Positions 7,736 through 14,625 of a stretch of DNA of 61,801 nucleotides are shown here, in pieces. The first letter of the stretch is position 1. Each line of letters starts with the position of its first letter. The stretch is from a virus, in the IMG/VR virus record IMGVR_UViG_3300049914_000132, positions 1 through 61,801 of that record. One strand, given 5' to 3'. The notes beneath the pieces are model-generated. The model was not told the origin of the DNA. It did not search any database and saw only the letters and a list, made by a program, of their open reading frames with translations. The position numbers were made by a program, and so were the translations under genes.

Positions 7736-7978
7736 CTAGCTGATCAACTTTCTGCAAGGAACGAATTTGTCTCTTATAGCTCGACTCCCCTCTTCGCCCT
7801 CGTAGCACCACACCCCAAGGGCGCTCCGAAATTTTATTCCACACCACATGCAGAACCGCCATTCTCGCACTGTAGGATATAGCTCTGCCCTTCGCGTAGC
7901 GAACACGTGCAACGCTGGAGCGCCTAGACGAACCAATGCTTCAAACAGCAGCTCCTTTTCTTTCAGACTGAGCTTCAT
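7736..7978 (-). CDS. Small CxxC protein, tandem paralog 1 of 3
   Basis: 80 residues from the ATG at 7978 (ATGA overlap with the upstream stop): MKLSLKEKELLFEALVRLGA, then HVFATRRAELYP and FCMWCGIKFRSALGVWCYEG. LFEALVRLGA and CMWCG match the other two paralogs. A last cysteine sits near the end (VPCRKLIS). The family is unrecognised; the N-terminal amphipathic helix plus CxxC plan suggests a small adaptor or nucleic-acid-binding protein. Confidence 0.7.
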   Translation of the reverse strand: MKLSLKEKELLFEALVRLGAPALHVFATRRAELYPTVREWRFCMWCGIKFRSALGVWCYEGEEGSRAIRDKFVPCRKLIS

Positions 7979-8268
7979 CCTTTGACGAACCCTGTTCCTC
8001 TGCACTTTGGGCATGAGATCATGCTAGCTTTCGCTTGCATCTTTGCAGCGACCGTCTTCCCGGAAGCAGTCAATCCACAGTGCTCACAGTAAACAGAATC
8101 ACGTTCGTGCAGAGCAGGACAAGCTACAAGCGCACCCTCGTCTGTGTCTGTGATGATGAAAGGCTCAGGACTCTTCGAGCCGCTGCTGCACTTCGGACAT
8201 AGCCATTCCTTGTCTGATGGCTGATACTTGGTGTGTTTTGCTATGCAGCTCACTAGTGGACGTGACAT
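7975..8268 (-). CDS. Zinc-ribbon protein
   Basis: 97 residues with three CxxC knuckles: CPKC near residue 24, CEHC near 61 and CPKC near 87, the last followed by RGTGFVKG as in DnaJ-type zinc motifs. A C...H pair (VACPALHE) lies between. This suggests at least one, probably two, structural zinc sites and a nucleic-acid or protein adaptor role. Four genes of this cluster in a row encode CxxC proteins. Confidence 0.65.
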   Translation of the reverse strand: MSRPLVSCIAKHTKYQPSDKEWLCPKCSSGSKSPEPFIITDTDEGALVACPALHERDSVYCEHCGLTASGKTVAAKMQAKASMISCPKCRGTGFVKG

Positions 8269-8272
8269 GTGC

Positions 8273-8473
8273 TTACCCCTTTGATCCGTATTTGCAGCTC
8301 CAGCACTTCATCTGTGTTGGTATCTGCTTTCCAGATCTCTCTACAACGTGGATACTGTGACCGCATTCAAGCAGGATCGTAAACCCGTCAGAGACACGTT
8401 CAACCTTCACCACGAGCCTGGTGTGCTGAGCACTTTCAGGCTGTGCAGCCTGATCTTTAGGTGTGCTACTCAT
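8273..8473 (-). CDS. Small protein with CGHS...CWSC motif
   Basis: 66 residues from the ATG at 8473, which overlaps the previous gene's end and has GGGG seven bases upstream. After a polar N-terminus come beta-like segments (LVVKVERVSDGFTILLECGHSIHV) and a terminal MKCWSCKYG. The pattern C-G-H ... C-x-x-C can bind one zinc ion and is common in very small phage proteins. Function unknown. Confidence 0.6.
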   Translation of the reverse strand: MSSTPKDQAAQPESAQHTRLVVKVERVSDGFTILLECGHSIHVVERSGKQIPTQMKCWSCKYGSKG

Positions 8474-8645
8474 TCCCCAACATTCCAAGTATCTTTGATG
8501 GGTGATCGGCACAGTCAACAATTGTGCAGTTTGCGCAGCTCACTCTGCCTGTAGCTAGAACCTTACGAGCAAACTCGACTCGATTGTCTAGATCTCCCTT
8601 CTTGTTATCTTTAGCCTTCCGTGTCTTTTTCTTCTGCTCAGTCAT
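8466..8645 (-). CDS. Small lysine-rich protein with CANCTIVDC motif (59 aa)
   Basis: 59 residues: MTEQKKKTRKAKDNKKG, then a short helix and SCANCTIVDCADH. The ATG overlaps by one base the stop of the VWA gene (TGATG) and its 3' end overlaps the next start by eight bases, so it fits the operon exactly. Three cysteines and a histidine within 13 residues could bind a metal. The strongly basic N-terminus suggests nucleic acid contact. Confidence 0.6.
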   Translation of the reverse strand: MTEQKKKTRKAKDNKKGDLDNRVEFARKVLATGRVSCANCTIVDCADHPSKILGMLGNE

Positions 8646-9859
8646 CAGTCAACCTCCACTTGCTCACCCCAATCACATGGAGCTCTCTTGTAGCGTCCGA
8701 CCAACAGCCAGATGACTCGGATGCCTACAGGAGCTTTCTCAGGACAAGTACCGTCGCCATCCGTCGCGAAGATTAGGATCTCCGGACGCGCAACTTTGCC
8801 CGGCTTCTCCGCGAGAGAAAACACAGGTGTAAAATCGGTCCCACCTCCACCTTTCATCAGTGGAATGATCTCTTCCCACCTAGTGACCTTCTTTACCTCG
8901 TGCACGTCCGCGTCTGCTGCGAGGAACGTAACAGGTGCTCCAGTTGCCTTGATAGCTCCTGCACCCTCTCTCAGGGCAGCAGTCAGCTCTTCTTTGCCCA
9001 TCGAGCCTGACGTGTCACAGACGAACCAGACCTCTGGGACGGACTTGCGCAGGGCTGGCAGGATAGGCTTGCCGACTCCGTAGCCGAGCCCTGCTTGACG
9101 CCTGGAGGGCTGGTCGTAGCGATAGTCCACAGCACCCATCTTCCAGGCGACGGCCATCTTTGTGGCCCTGGAGAGCTTCTGTTGCCATGGAATCTTCGGA
9201 GTGCCTAGCTGCTCGTCTGCCCATCTCAGGTAGGCTTCAGGCACGTTTCCTCGACTTTTGGCTGACTGAATCTCATGTGCTACCTGCTTCCGGATGCGCT
9301 CTTTCTCAGTCGCAGATCGCCCACCTTCCGCTTGCCCTTCTGGCTCGTCTGGCATGCTGTGTCCGCCTGCTGAGCCACACCAGCCCTGACCGACGCTGGG
9401 CTTGCTTGGCGCTTTGGAGTGCCCCCCTTGCCCATCGCTGCATTGCTTCCGGATGTCGTGGTAATACTGCTCAGCCAGACCGCCATCTTTCAGACCGAAA
9501 TCTGCTGGCTTGATACCCGTACCGTGCGGAAACATTGCGCCTGCTGAAATCATGTCGTCGTTGATCTCAAGGTCTCCGGCAATGTTGAAGAGTGTGTGAT
9601 CCAGACTAGCCTTTTCACAGCGCTCCGCGTGCCTTCGGAGCACGTGCCAACATTCATGTTCCAGAGCGCAGGCAATCCCGGACACATCCCACTCCTGAAT
9701 GGCTTGTGGGTCCCAGAGCAACAGCCATTCCTTTGTGACACCCACAGTCCCGAGCCCTGGAGTTTCTCTCGGCACGAGTGCGTACAGTACGCTGGACAGA
9801 TACGGTGAGCGCTGACGCGCCTTGAGCCGACCTGCCATCAGTTTCTCAATAGGCTTCAT
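8645..9859 (-). CDS. VWA-like metallopeptidase domain protein (DUF2201-like)
   Basis: 404 residues. The N-terminal part carries H68-E69-C-W-H72 (ALEHECWHVLRRH), a zinc-peptidase-type HExxH site. A Gly/Ser/Gln-rich linker follows near residues 145-190, and the C-terminal 130 residues form a von Willebrand A domain with a MIDAS: DTSGSMG (D-x-S-x-S), the threonine in GGGTDFTP, and ATDGDG. This putative metallopeptidase + VWA layout is known as DUF2201 and normally works with a MoxR-type AAA ATPase. Such an ATPase is encoded two genes upstream here. The pair likely forms a remodelling or co-chelatase-like machine; its phage substrate is unknown. Confidence 0.82.
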   Translation of the reverse strand: MKPIEKLMAGRLKARQRSPYLSSVLYALVPRETPGLGTVGVTKEWLLLWDPQAIQEWDVSGIACALEHECWHVLRRHAERCEKASLDHTLFNIAGDLEINDDMISAGAMFPHGTGIKPADFGLKDGGLAEQYYHDIRKQCSDGQGGHSKAPSKPSVGQGWCGSAGGHSMPDEPEGQAEGGRSATEKERIRKQVAHEIQSAKSRGNVPEAYLRWADEQLGTPKIPWQQKLSRATKMAVAWKMGAVDYRYDQPSRRQAGLGYGVGKPILPALRKSVPEVWFVCDTSGSMGKEELTAALREGAGAIKATGAPVTFLAADADVHEVKKVTRWEEIIPLMKGGGGTDFTPVFSLAEKPGKVARPEILIFATDGDGTCPEKAPVGIRVIWLLVGRYKRAPCDWGEQVEVD

Positions 9860-10151
9860 TCACCACTCCTGTGGTCAGAGCGTTAGTTGACAGGTTGATC
9901 GCCCATTGCTTGTACGCCCTCATCCCGAACAATAGATGATCGCCTTGCTCTGCAAATGGAACTTCTGCTGTTCTGAGCCGTCTGAGCAAGCTGTCTCTGC
10001 TTTGGAAATACTTGCCCTTCCAGTCTCGGGCCGTTCCACGGATGGTAGAGCCTGACAGGCTCTCAATCCCCAAGATGATGTTTCGCTGGTACGATCCCTT
10101 TGCGAGCTTGAGCGCAGCATAGATCGCTTTGCTTTCACTCATGCGTTTCAT
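9846..10151 (-). CDS. Hypothetical protein between MoxR and VWA genes
   Basis: 101 residues; AGGAGG lies seven bases before the ATG at 10151. The sequence (SKAIYAALKLAKGSYQRNII ... SRDSLLRRLRTAEVPF ... AYKQWAINLSTN) is basic and mixed helical, with no recognised motif. Its 3' end overlaps the VWA gene by 14 bases, so all three products are probably made in fixed proportion. It could be a substrate adaptor for the MoxR-VWA machine; that is inference from position. Confidence 0.6.
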   Translation of the reverse strand: MKRMSESKAIYAALKLAKGSYQRNIILGIESLSGSTIRGTARDWKGKYFQSRDSLLRRLRTAEVPFAEQGDHLLFGMRAYKQWAINLSTNALTTGVVNEAY

Positions 10152-10161
10152 GGTCGGCCTC

Positions 10162-11337
10162 CTAGTCCGAAATTCCAGCCGCAGAAAGAATGGGGGCTAG
10201 CTTCACGAGGACAGGTGTTGCAGCTGAGACAGACTTTCCGCTCAGCTTTGATCGAACGAGTACCTGTGCAGCAGGCACGATCACGTCTGCGGCGTCTTTG
10301 GCAACCTCGCTCATGATAGTCCAGAGCATGTTCGCGCGGTCTATTCTCTTGATGCACGTCGGAGGCGCGACAAGGGCAGCACACGAAGAAAGCACCGCGC
10401 TTGTTCTGTCCAGTCTCTTACCATCGTGCTTGAACTTTTCCTTCCCATCCAGGACATCGGCTGGATTGGGGAGGTCTTGTTTCTCTCGGAACGTAAAGAA
10501 TTCATTTGACGCGCCAATTCCGACGAACGACGCAACGATCTCTTCCTGGTCCGTGTTCGTACATCCGTGCAGATCTGCGCCTGCCAGAGCACGAGTCGCT
10601 AGCTCCCAGGTTCGATGGCTCGGCCACGCGGCTGATGCGCTTGGGTCGCCCTGCTTTGGCTCCATGTGCAGCAGGTCTCGCCGGGAGCGGATGAACGCGG
10701 TCACGGCTCCAACAGACTGAGCCCAATGATCAGGCCAGAGCTTCATGACACGCTTTTCCTCGGTCTCCATGACGATGGGCTTTTCGTCGTCATCTCTACT
10801 GTTGTTCGCTCCGGCCACCATGTAGATGACCCATTGCTCTGCTTCGGGTGCAGGCCAGGTCATATGACCTGCCCGATTGGCGACGGCGGAATCCAGGTCC
10901 CAGACTCCTGCTGCTGTGTCTGCTGGATTCATCGCAGCGAGCACACGGACGTGATCGCCTAGGTATGCACCACCGACCCGTCTGTCGTTTACGAGACCGA
11001 GTAGGTACGGCTGGAGAGCATGTGGAGCCCGATTGATCTCGTCGATGAACACGAGTCCACCTTTCTCCATAGAGAAAAACCACTCAGGGGGCGGATAGGC
11101 CAGCTTGAATTTTCCGTCTCCGTTGCGATCTGGAACAGGTACGACGCCGAACGCGCCCTCTCCGCGCTCACCTGGACTCAGGTTTTCCACATGAGGCATC
11201 CCCAGAGACACGCTCAAATCCTCGATGAGATGGCTCTTGGCCGTGCCCGGCGCGGCTCGGAAATAGAGCGGTAGACCCCAGTGACCGCGCAGGCCAGGGG
11301 TATAGAGCATCGTCTTCATGACTTTCTTGAGTTCCAC
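10162..11337 (-). CDS. MoxR-type AAA+ ATPase
   Basis: 391 residues. Walker A is APGTAKS (residues 29-35), Walker B is GGLVFIDEINRA near 92-103 and sensor 1 is VLAAMNPAD near 133. The ENLSPGERGEGAFGV segment and the FIDEINRAP motif are typical of MoxR-family ATPases, which act as chaperones with VWA-domain partners. The partner gene lies 0.3 kb downstream in the same operon. It is preceded by a 24-base gap containing TTTCCTTTAGTTAG and no separate promoter signal was recognised. Confidence 0.85.
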   Translation of the reverse strand: MELKKVMKTMLYTPGLRGHWGLPLYFRAAPGTAKSHLIEDLSVSLGMPHVENLSPGERGEGAFGVVPVPDRNGDGKFKLAYPPPEWFFSMEKGGLVFIDEINRAPHALQPYLLGLVNDRRVGGAYLGDHVRVLAAMNPADTAAGVWDLDSAVANRAGHMTWPAPEAEQWVIYMVAGANNSRDDDEKPIVMETEEKRVMKLWPDHWAQSVGAVTAFIRSRRDLLHMEPKQGDPSASAAWPSHRTWELATRALAGADLHGCTNTDQEEIVASFVGIGASNEFFTFREKQDLPNPADVLDGKEKFKHDGKRLDRTSAVLSSCAALVAPPTCIKRIDRANMLWTIMSEVAKDAADVIVPAAQVLVRSKLSGKSVSAATPVLVKLAPILSAAGISD

Positions 11338-11361
11338 GTGTCGTTTCCTTTAGTTAGTTGA

Positions 11362-11556
11362 TCAGGCGCTAATCTTCAGTGAAATCTTCCCGTCTTCGAT
11401 GATGTTGCATGCTATCGCCAAGATCATTCTCATAGTGCAAGCGTCTCTCCTGTTTGAGAATATGGCACTGATCCTTTTTCCAGACTTTGCGTCTGTGATC
11501 AACCATCCGCCATCGGTTGGCACTATGTCGTACCCAGTCATCTCGACGATGTCCAT
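11362..11556 (-). CDS. Small hypothetical protein (64 aa)
   Basis: 64 residues: MDIVEMTGYDIVPTDGGW, LITDAKSGKRISAIFSNRRD, then a hydrophobic helix (MRMILAIACNIIEDG). GGAGGAGCA lies upstream of the ATG. The short beta-hairpin plus helix plan is seen in many small phage proteins of unknown role. It lies in the same operon as the MoxR gene. Confidence 0.55.
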   Translation of the reverse strand: MDIVEMTGYDIVPTDGGWLITDAKSGKRISAIFSNRRDACTMRMILAIACNIIEDGKISLKISA

Positions 11557-11570
11557 TGCTCCTCCTTTGC

Positions 11571-12044
11571 TTACTCCTCCCCCTTGATCACCTTCGCGAA
11601 CCCCTTCAGGTTCTTGTGTAGAGTCGCATAGACACCGTCATGCACAGATGGCATCTTACGAACCTCTTTTTCTACTGTGTCGTCAATCTCTTTCAGGCTC
11701 TTGCCTTGTGCGCTCAGCTCGGCTCGCCTCTTCTTCCGGTAGTCCTCATTTCGTTGGCGCTCAGTCTCTTCAGCTTGTAGGACTGGAATGGATAGGAATC
11801 GACTGGACATCTCTACAGCTTCTCCGAGTGTCTTGACAGCTGTCGATTCTTGTCGCATTCGGCCGCAGTTCTGGATTGAGCTGACAAGATACGTTCGGAT
11901 AGGCTCAGCCAGGGCTGCAACTTCCGGATGTTGATATTTCAACCGCTCAAGCTCCTCAACGATTCCGTTGACGACCTTGGAAGCCCGTTCCCAATTGATC
12001 TTGACATCTTCCCAAACGATTTGCTCTGCCTGTGTGCTAGCCAT
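11571..12044 (-). CDS. Helical hypothetical protein (157 aa)
   Basis: 157 residues, almost entirely helical and charged, with a probable coiled coil between about residues 75 and 130 (LQAEETERQRNEDYRKKRRA ... LKEIDDTVEKEVRKM). One cysteine only. No recognised motif. It starts inside the end of the preceding gene (eight-base overlap) and belongs to the minus-strand operon. Confidence 0.6.
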   Translation of the reverse strand: MASTQAEQIVWEDVKINWERASKVVNGIVEELERLKYQHPEVAALAEPIRTYLVSSIQNCGRMRQESTAVKTLGEAVEMSSRFLSIPVLQAEETERQRNEDYRKKRRAELSAQGKSLKEIDDTVEKEVRKMPSVHDGVYATLHKNLKGFAKVIKGEE

Positions 12045-12294
12045 GGTGTGCTCTCTCCTTACTATCTTCGTACCTGTTCACAGCAATGAGTCTTACTACA
12101 CGTGCAGCATCTTGAATCTGTTGGTCAGTCATTGTGCTGGAGTAGTCACAGCCGATCTCTTTTGCGACCTCTAGCGCGTGCTCGTCACAGTACCGAGCAG
12201 GTGGCTCGTCTGGCCAGCGCTGTAACGGCCAGGTACGAGGAGCCTCGTGTGGCCCGGCAGAGCACGTGTGCAGGACTTCTGCGTAGAGAGGCAT
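12037..12294 (-). CDS. Small Cys/His protein
   Basis: 85 residues. The N-terminal half has HTCSAGPHEAPRTWPLQRWP and ARYCDEHALEVAKEIGC, so C...H...C..H spacing that could bind one zinc ion. The C-terminal half is helical. The ATG overlaps the previous stop (TGATG). A pattern of C-x-x-G followed by R-W and Y-C-D-E-H is seen in short phage zinc proteins. Function unknown. Confidence 0.55.
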   Translation of the reverse strand: MPLYAEVLHTCSAGPHEAPRTWPLQRWPDEPPARYCDEHALEVAKEIGCDYSSTMTDQQIQDAARVVRLIAVNRYEDSKERAHHG

Positions 12295-12476
12295 CAGTTT
12301 TCCTCTGAGAGGTTCATCTCGCGCGCTGTGGCGCTAGCTCTGAGCTGTACCATGTAGATCTCTTCGAGGTCAGCTCGCGCCTGATATAATACGTTGAGTG
12401 CGGGTAGGAGACTGCCCATCCGTACCAGGTTTGACGCTGTATCGATTTGCTGCTCGATCTCCTTCAGGGTTGGCAC
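12294..12476 (-). CDS. Small helical protein (60 aa), GTG start
   Basis: 60 residues: MPTLKEIEQQIDTASNLVRM and on to LSEEN, predicted to be two antiparallel helices. The GTG start at 12476 has AGGAAAGGTGG about seven bases upstream. No motif recognised. Confidence 0.5.
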   Translation of the reverse strand: MPTLKEIEQQIDTASNLVRMGSLLPALNVLYQARADLEEIYMVQLRASATAREMNLSEEN

Positions 12477-12498
12477 GACGAACCACCTTTCCTGTTAG

Positions 12499-12630
12499 TC
12501 AGTTCAGAATGCGTGGGAGGAGCCAGAGTAGGAGCCACAGACCGAACGCTGTCTCCAGGATGAACAGCGCGGCAGCCATCCGTCGCAGGTCCGCGTCCAA
12601 CCATGTCCAGATCTTTCGTAGAATCTTCAC
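12499..12630 (-). CDS. 43-aa single-span membrane protein
   Basis: A 43-residue frame from GTG at 12630 with GGAGGAG seven bases upstream. A basic N-terminus (MKILRKIWTWLDADLRR) is followed by a hydrophobic span (AALFILETAFGLWLLLWLL). The Shine-Dalgarno quality and the typical positive-inside start suggest a real small membrane protein. Confidence 0.5.
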   Translation of the reverse strand: MKILRKIWTWLDADLRRMAAALFILETAFGLWLLLWLLPRILN

Positions 12631-12652
12631 GGTTTCTCCTCCGGGTGCCAGA

Positions 12653-12826
12653 TCAGCTCGGGCTCCACATGGCCAGCCTAAGCAGTGCACTAGTAGGCAC
12701 GGGCTGGGTGGGTGCGGGCTGGGTGTTGATAGCCTGCACGCGGAGGATGGTGGCGCGGAGGCTTGCGAGCACTGCACTGTACGTTTCCGTTACCTCGGTC
12801 ATCGTGTCTGTTTTCGGCGTTGTCAT
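12653..12826 (-). CDS. Small hypothetical protein at the head of the minus-strand operon
   Basis: 57 residues from the ATG at 12826: MTTPKTDTMTEVTETYSAVL and a proline-rich end. There is no good Shine-Dalgarno. A GCAC-N5-GTGC dyad lies two bases upstream of the start codon, where an operator would block translation or transcription. Existence is likely because it fills the space before the next Shine-Dalgarno, but the start is uncertain. Confidence 0.4.
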   Translation of the reverse strand: MTTPKTDTMTEVTETYSAVLASLRATILRVQAINTQPAPTQPVPTSALLRLAMWSPS

Positions 12827-12828
12827 AA

Positions 12829-12841
12829 GCACTATATGTGC
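12829..12841. promoter_or_regulatory. GCAC-TATAT-GTGC dyad (putative operator)
   Basis: A 13-base imperfect palindrome immediately upstream of the first minus-strand gene. Twelve of its bases (CACTATATGTGC) recur at 33106-33117, just downstream of a promoter-like element, and the same half-sites occur at 3145-3157 and 13023-13035. Confidence 0.45.
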
Positions 12842-13117
12842 ATCTACTGCTCCAACTTCTTCGCGTGTTTTTCTTGGAGAAAACATGAAGATCTCATGAC
12901 CCAGGGTGCACGGCGTTGACTCACCCGTTGTGTGTGCTGCTAGATGTGCTGCTAGATGTGCGGTTAGTGTGTGCATCTACCCTCAACGGGCTGGGCGCGC
13001 TACGCGCTACCAGGTAGCACCTGCACTATGCGTGCCAAGCCTACACCAACCCTCCTGCGCAAAACTCCTGTGTTTCTAGCCAGTTAACGACGTTGGTTTG
13101 GGCGCTGGCGCTCACAG
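12842..13117. promoter_or_regulatory. Divergent control region: promoter-like box, 12-nt tandem repeat, dyad
   Basis: No gene is visible here. A promoter-like box (TTGACT, then TGCTAG 16 bases later, 12916-12943) shares GACTCACCC and TGCTAG with the box at 3234-3260. Its downstream part is the first copy of a 12-nt tandem repeat GTGCTGCTAGAT (12934-12945 and 12946-12957, with a degenerate third copy). A GCAC-TATGC-GTGC dyad follows at 13023-13035. The region separates the minus-strand operon from the rightward genes and probably holds early promoters and operators. Confidence 0.45.
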
Positions 13118-13157
13118 GTGCGAAAGTTTTTTTCCTAGTGCGAAAGTTTTTTTCCTA
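13118..13157. repeat. Two perfect 20-nt tandem repeats
   Basis: The 20-mer GTGCGAAAGTTTTTTTCCTA occurs twice without interruption, and a third copy begins (GTGC) right after. Each unit carries a run of seven T. The block could be a pair of protein-binding sites, a replication iteron remnant or a slippage product. Confidence 0.8.
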
Positions 13158-13599
13158 GTGCTTCTGGCATGTTACGAGCGAAAAAGCACAAAGTGTGCAA
13201 AGTATTTCGCAATTGGCTGGAGGAAAACGGGCTCTGGTGACACTTCACGGCTCATTCCGGCCGTGCGCCAGGCACACCAGGTCCCTCCAAGCGCGAAGCG
13301 AATCGGTCGGTCGGCACGCTGGCACCCCCGAGCCGTTTGTGTCGCTTGTAGACGATTTCCTTGTAAGATGGCATAAACACTAACAAATTTAGGAAGGAAT
13401 TTTACATAACGGAAACATGCCGAAAACGGGTAGCGCTCTCGCCCATCGCAAGTGCCTAGAATCACTAGGATTACAGCGTTCGGCCCAGCACACAAAGCAC
13501 ACAAAGCGCACAAAACGCATAAAGCGAAAAAGTGGCACAAAACGTGCTACTACTATTAGTAGCGCGTCGGACGCTCCGGCGCCAAAAAGGAGAGCACAA
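13158..13599. other. Noncoding stretch upstream of the first rightward gene
   Basis: Apart from the 9-nt-period array at 13488-13541, no gene or clear promoter is seen in these 440 bases. Frames read here have low-complexity translations forced by the array. An AAGGAG Shine-Dalgarno for the next gene lies at its right end. Confidence 0.5.
13488..13541. repeat. 9-nt-period array A1 (six units, consensus RCRCAYAAA)
   Basis: Six consecutive 9-mers: GCACACAAA, GCACACAAA, GCGCACAAA, ACGCATAAA, GCGAAAAAG, TGGCACAAA. The register never slips. It lies 58 bases upstream of the first plus-strand gene. The same type of element (ACGCATAAG/ACGCATAAA) occurs at 16661-16714 upstream of the ParB-like gene. 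Confidence 0.75.
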
Positions 13600-13848
13600 A
13601 TGGCACGAAAAACCTCGAAGCACAGCTACCACCCTACCAAGGTCGCACTCACGGACAACGGCAAGATTCTCGTCGGCATTCGTCGGATCGCTGCTGCGCT
13701 CGCGAAGGGCGTGCACCTGGCCGACACGCGGTTCTGTGGGCGCAACCAGATCCGGAGGCACTTGCGCATCGGCCGCGACGAGGATGGCCATGCGCACCTG
13801 ACGACCCTCCGCGAGGCGGACGAGCTGGACTACGCCGTCGTTGGCTAG
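13600..13848 (+). CDS. Small basic protein (82 aa)
   Basis: 82 residues from the ATG at 13600, with AAGGAG nine bases upstream. It is rich in Arg, His and Lys (MARKTSKHSYHPTKVALTDN; GRNQIRRHLRIGRDEDGHAH) and reads as a beta-hairpin followed by helices. It is the first gene of the rightward transcription unit and ends before a highly structured noncoding segment. Possible nucleic-acid-binding regulator; no family recognised. Confidence 0.55.
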   Translation: MARKTSKHSYHPTKVALTDNGKILVGIRRIAAALAKGVHLADTRFCGRNQIRRHLRIGRDEDGHAHLTTLREADELDYAVVG

Positions 13849-13865
13849 GCTGCACACCTGAGACA

Positions 13866-13885
13866 GGCGAGTCTTCGGACTCGCC
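13866..13885 (+). terminator. TTCG-tetraloop hairpin without T-tract
   Basis: GGCGAGTC-TTCG-GACTCGCC: an eight-pair perfect stem with a stable UUCG loop directly after the 82-aa gene. No T-run follows, so it may be a processing or stability hairpin rather than an intrinsic terminator. A sister hairpin follows the next gene. Confidence 0.6.
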
Positions 13886-13984
13886 CGCTCGGATGGTGGC
13901 TCTGGCAGGACACGGCCGAAGTCTAGTTGCTCTCCTCCGGACTTCGCCGGAACGAGCGCTCCAGCCGGAGCCACCATCCGAGCG
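13886..13984. repeat. 21-bp inverted repeat (arms 13886-13906 and 13964-13984)
   Basis: The two arms pair over 21 positions with a single G-U. The core GCTCGGATGGTGGCTC is answered perfectly by GAGCCACCATCCGAGC. The 57-base loop contains a further small stem (GAAGTC with GACTTC). As RNA this would be a very stable long-armed element between two genes; as DNA it can form a cruciform. Confidence 0.8.
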
Positions 13985-13993
13985 ACAGCTCAA

Positions 13994-14012
13994 CCTCTGC
14001 ATCCCGCAGAGG
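13994..14012 (+). promoter_or_regulatory. Hairpin covering the Shine-Dalgarno region
   Basis: CCTCTGC-ATCCC-GCAGAGG: a seven-pair stem whose right arm contains the GAGG part of the AGAGGAG sequence just before the next gene. Translation of that gene may depend on opening this stem; a second GGAG between the stem and the ATG may compensate. Confidence 0.45.
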
Positions 14013-14026
14013 AGATGGAGAAAACC

Positions 14027-14605
14027 ATGACGAAGAGACAGAGAAAGGCAGCAGAGAAAGCGGTGCGAGAGTCGTCCGCGAAAGCGCTGGTAGGGCAGTC
14101 CGGCGCGCAGCCCGAAGCAGGTGCCACAGACGACCGCAAGACCTACCGGCAGAAGATGGCCAAGCTCTCGCCCGTCGAGAAGGTCGCCTTCAAGGTCGGC
14201 TCGCTCGTCAAGCGCACCCAGAAGATCGCCGACCGGATCGTCGCCTGGGGTGTCACAAGCGAGCACGAGAGTGCCGACCAGGTGGCTGTCGTTTCGGACG
14301 CACTAGCAACTGCACAGACCGCACTGGATAGCACTCTCGACGCGCTGAACGACCTCGGCGATTTCAAGCCTCCGCGCAGTGGCGGAACTCGTGGTCGGCC
14401 GGCTCAGTTGGCACCCGGCGCCATCGTGCAGATCAAGGAGAAGTTCCGCGCAGAGTACGGTGAGCTGATGCCAGATGTCAATCTGGATGCCCTGAAGGTC
14501 ATCCTCTCCAGTGGCAAGAGCCTCAAGGTCAAGCTCTCGGACGGCACGACGGCGTTCATTGCCCGGTCCAAGGTCAAGCTCGCAGACGAAGACGACGGCG
14601 AGTAA
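14027..14605 (+). CDS. Basic helical protein (192 aa)
   Basis: 192 residues from the ATG at 14027 (GGAG six bases upstream; an in-frame ATG at 14015 is the alternative). Residues 1-60 are Lys/Arg/Gln-rich, 60-110 helical, and 110-192 beta-like with LAPGAIVQIKEKFRAEYG and LKVKLSDGTTAFIARSKVKL, which looks like a small SH3-like or OB-like barrel. GC content is higher than in surrounding genes. It is flanked by strong hairpins on both sides. Function unknown. Confidence 0.6.
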   Translation: MTKRQRKAAEKAVRESSAKALVGQSGAQPEAGATDDRKTYRQKMAKLSPVEKVAFKVGSLVKRTQKIADRIVAWGVTSEHESADQVAVVSDALATAQTALDSTLDALNDLGDFKPPRSGGTRGRPAQLAPGAIVQIKEKFRAEYGELMPDVNLDALKVILSSGKSLKVKLSDGTTAFIARSKVKLADEDDGE

Positions 14606-14625
14606 GCCCAAGCACTGGCAGAGCA

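Noticed and set aside
13417-13599. Coding extension upstream of the 82-aa gene with a Lys/Thr-rich repeat
   Set aside because: It is the translation of the 9-nt array; the AAGGAG before the ATG at 13600 marks the real start.
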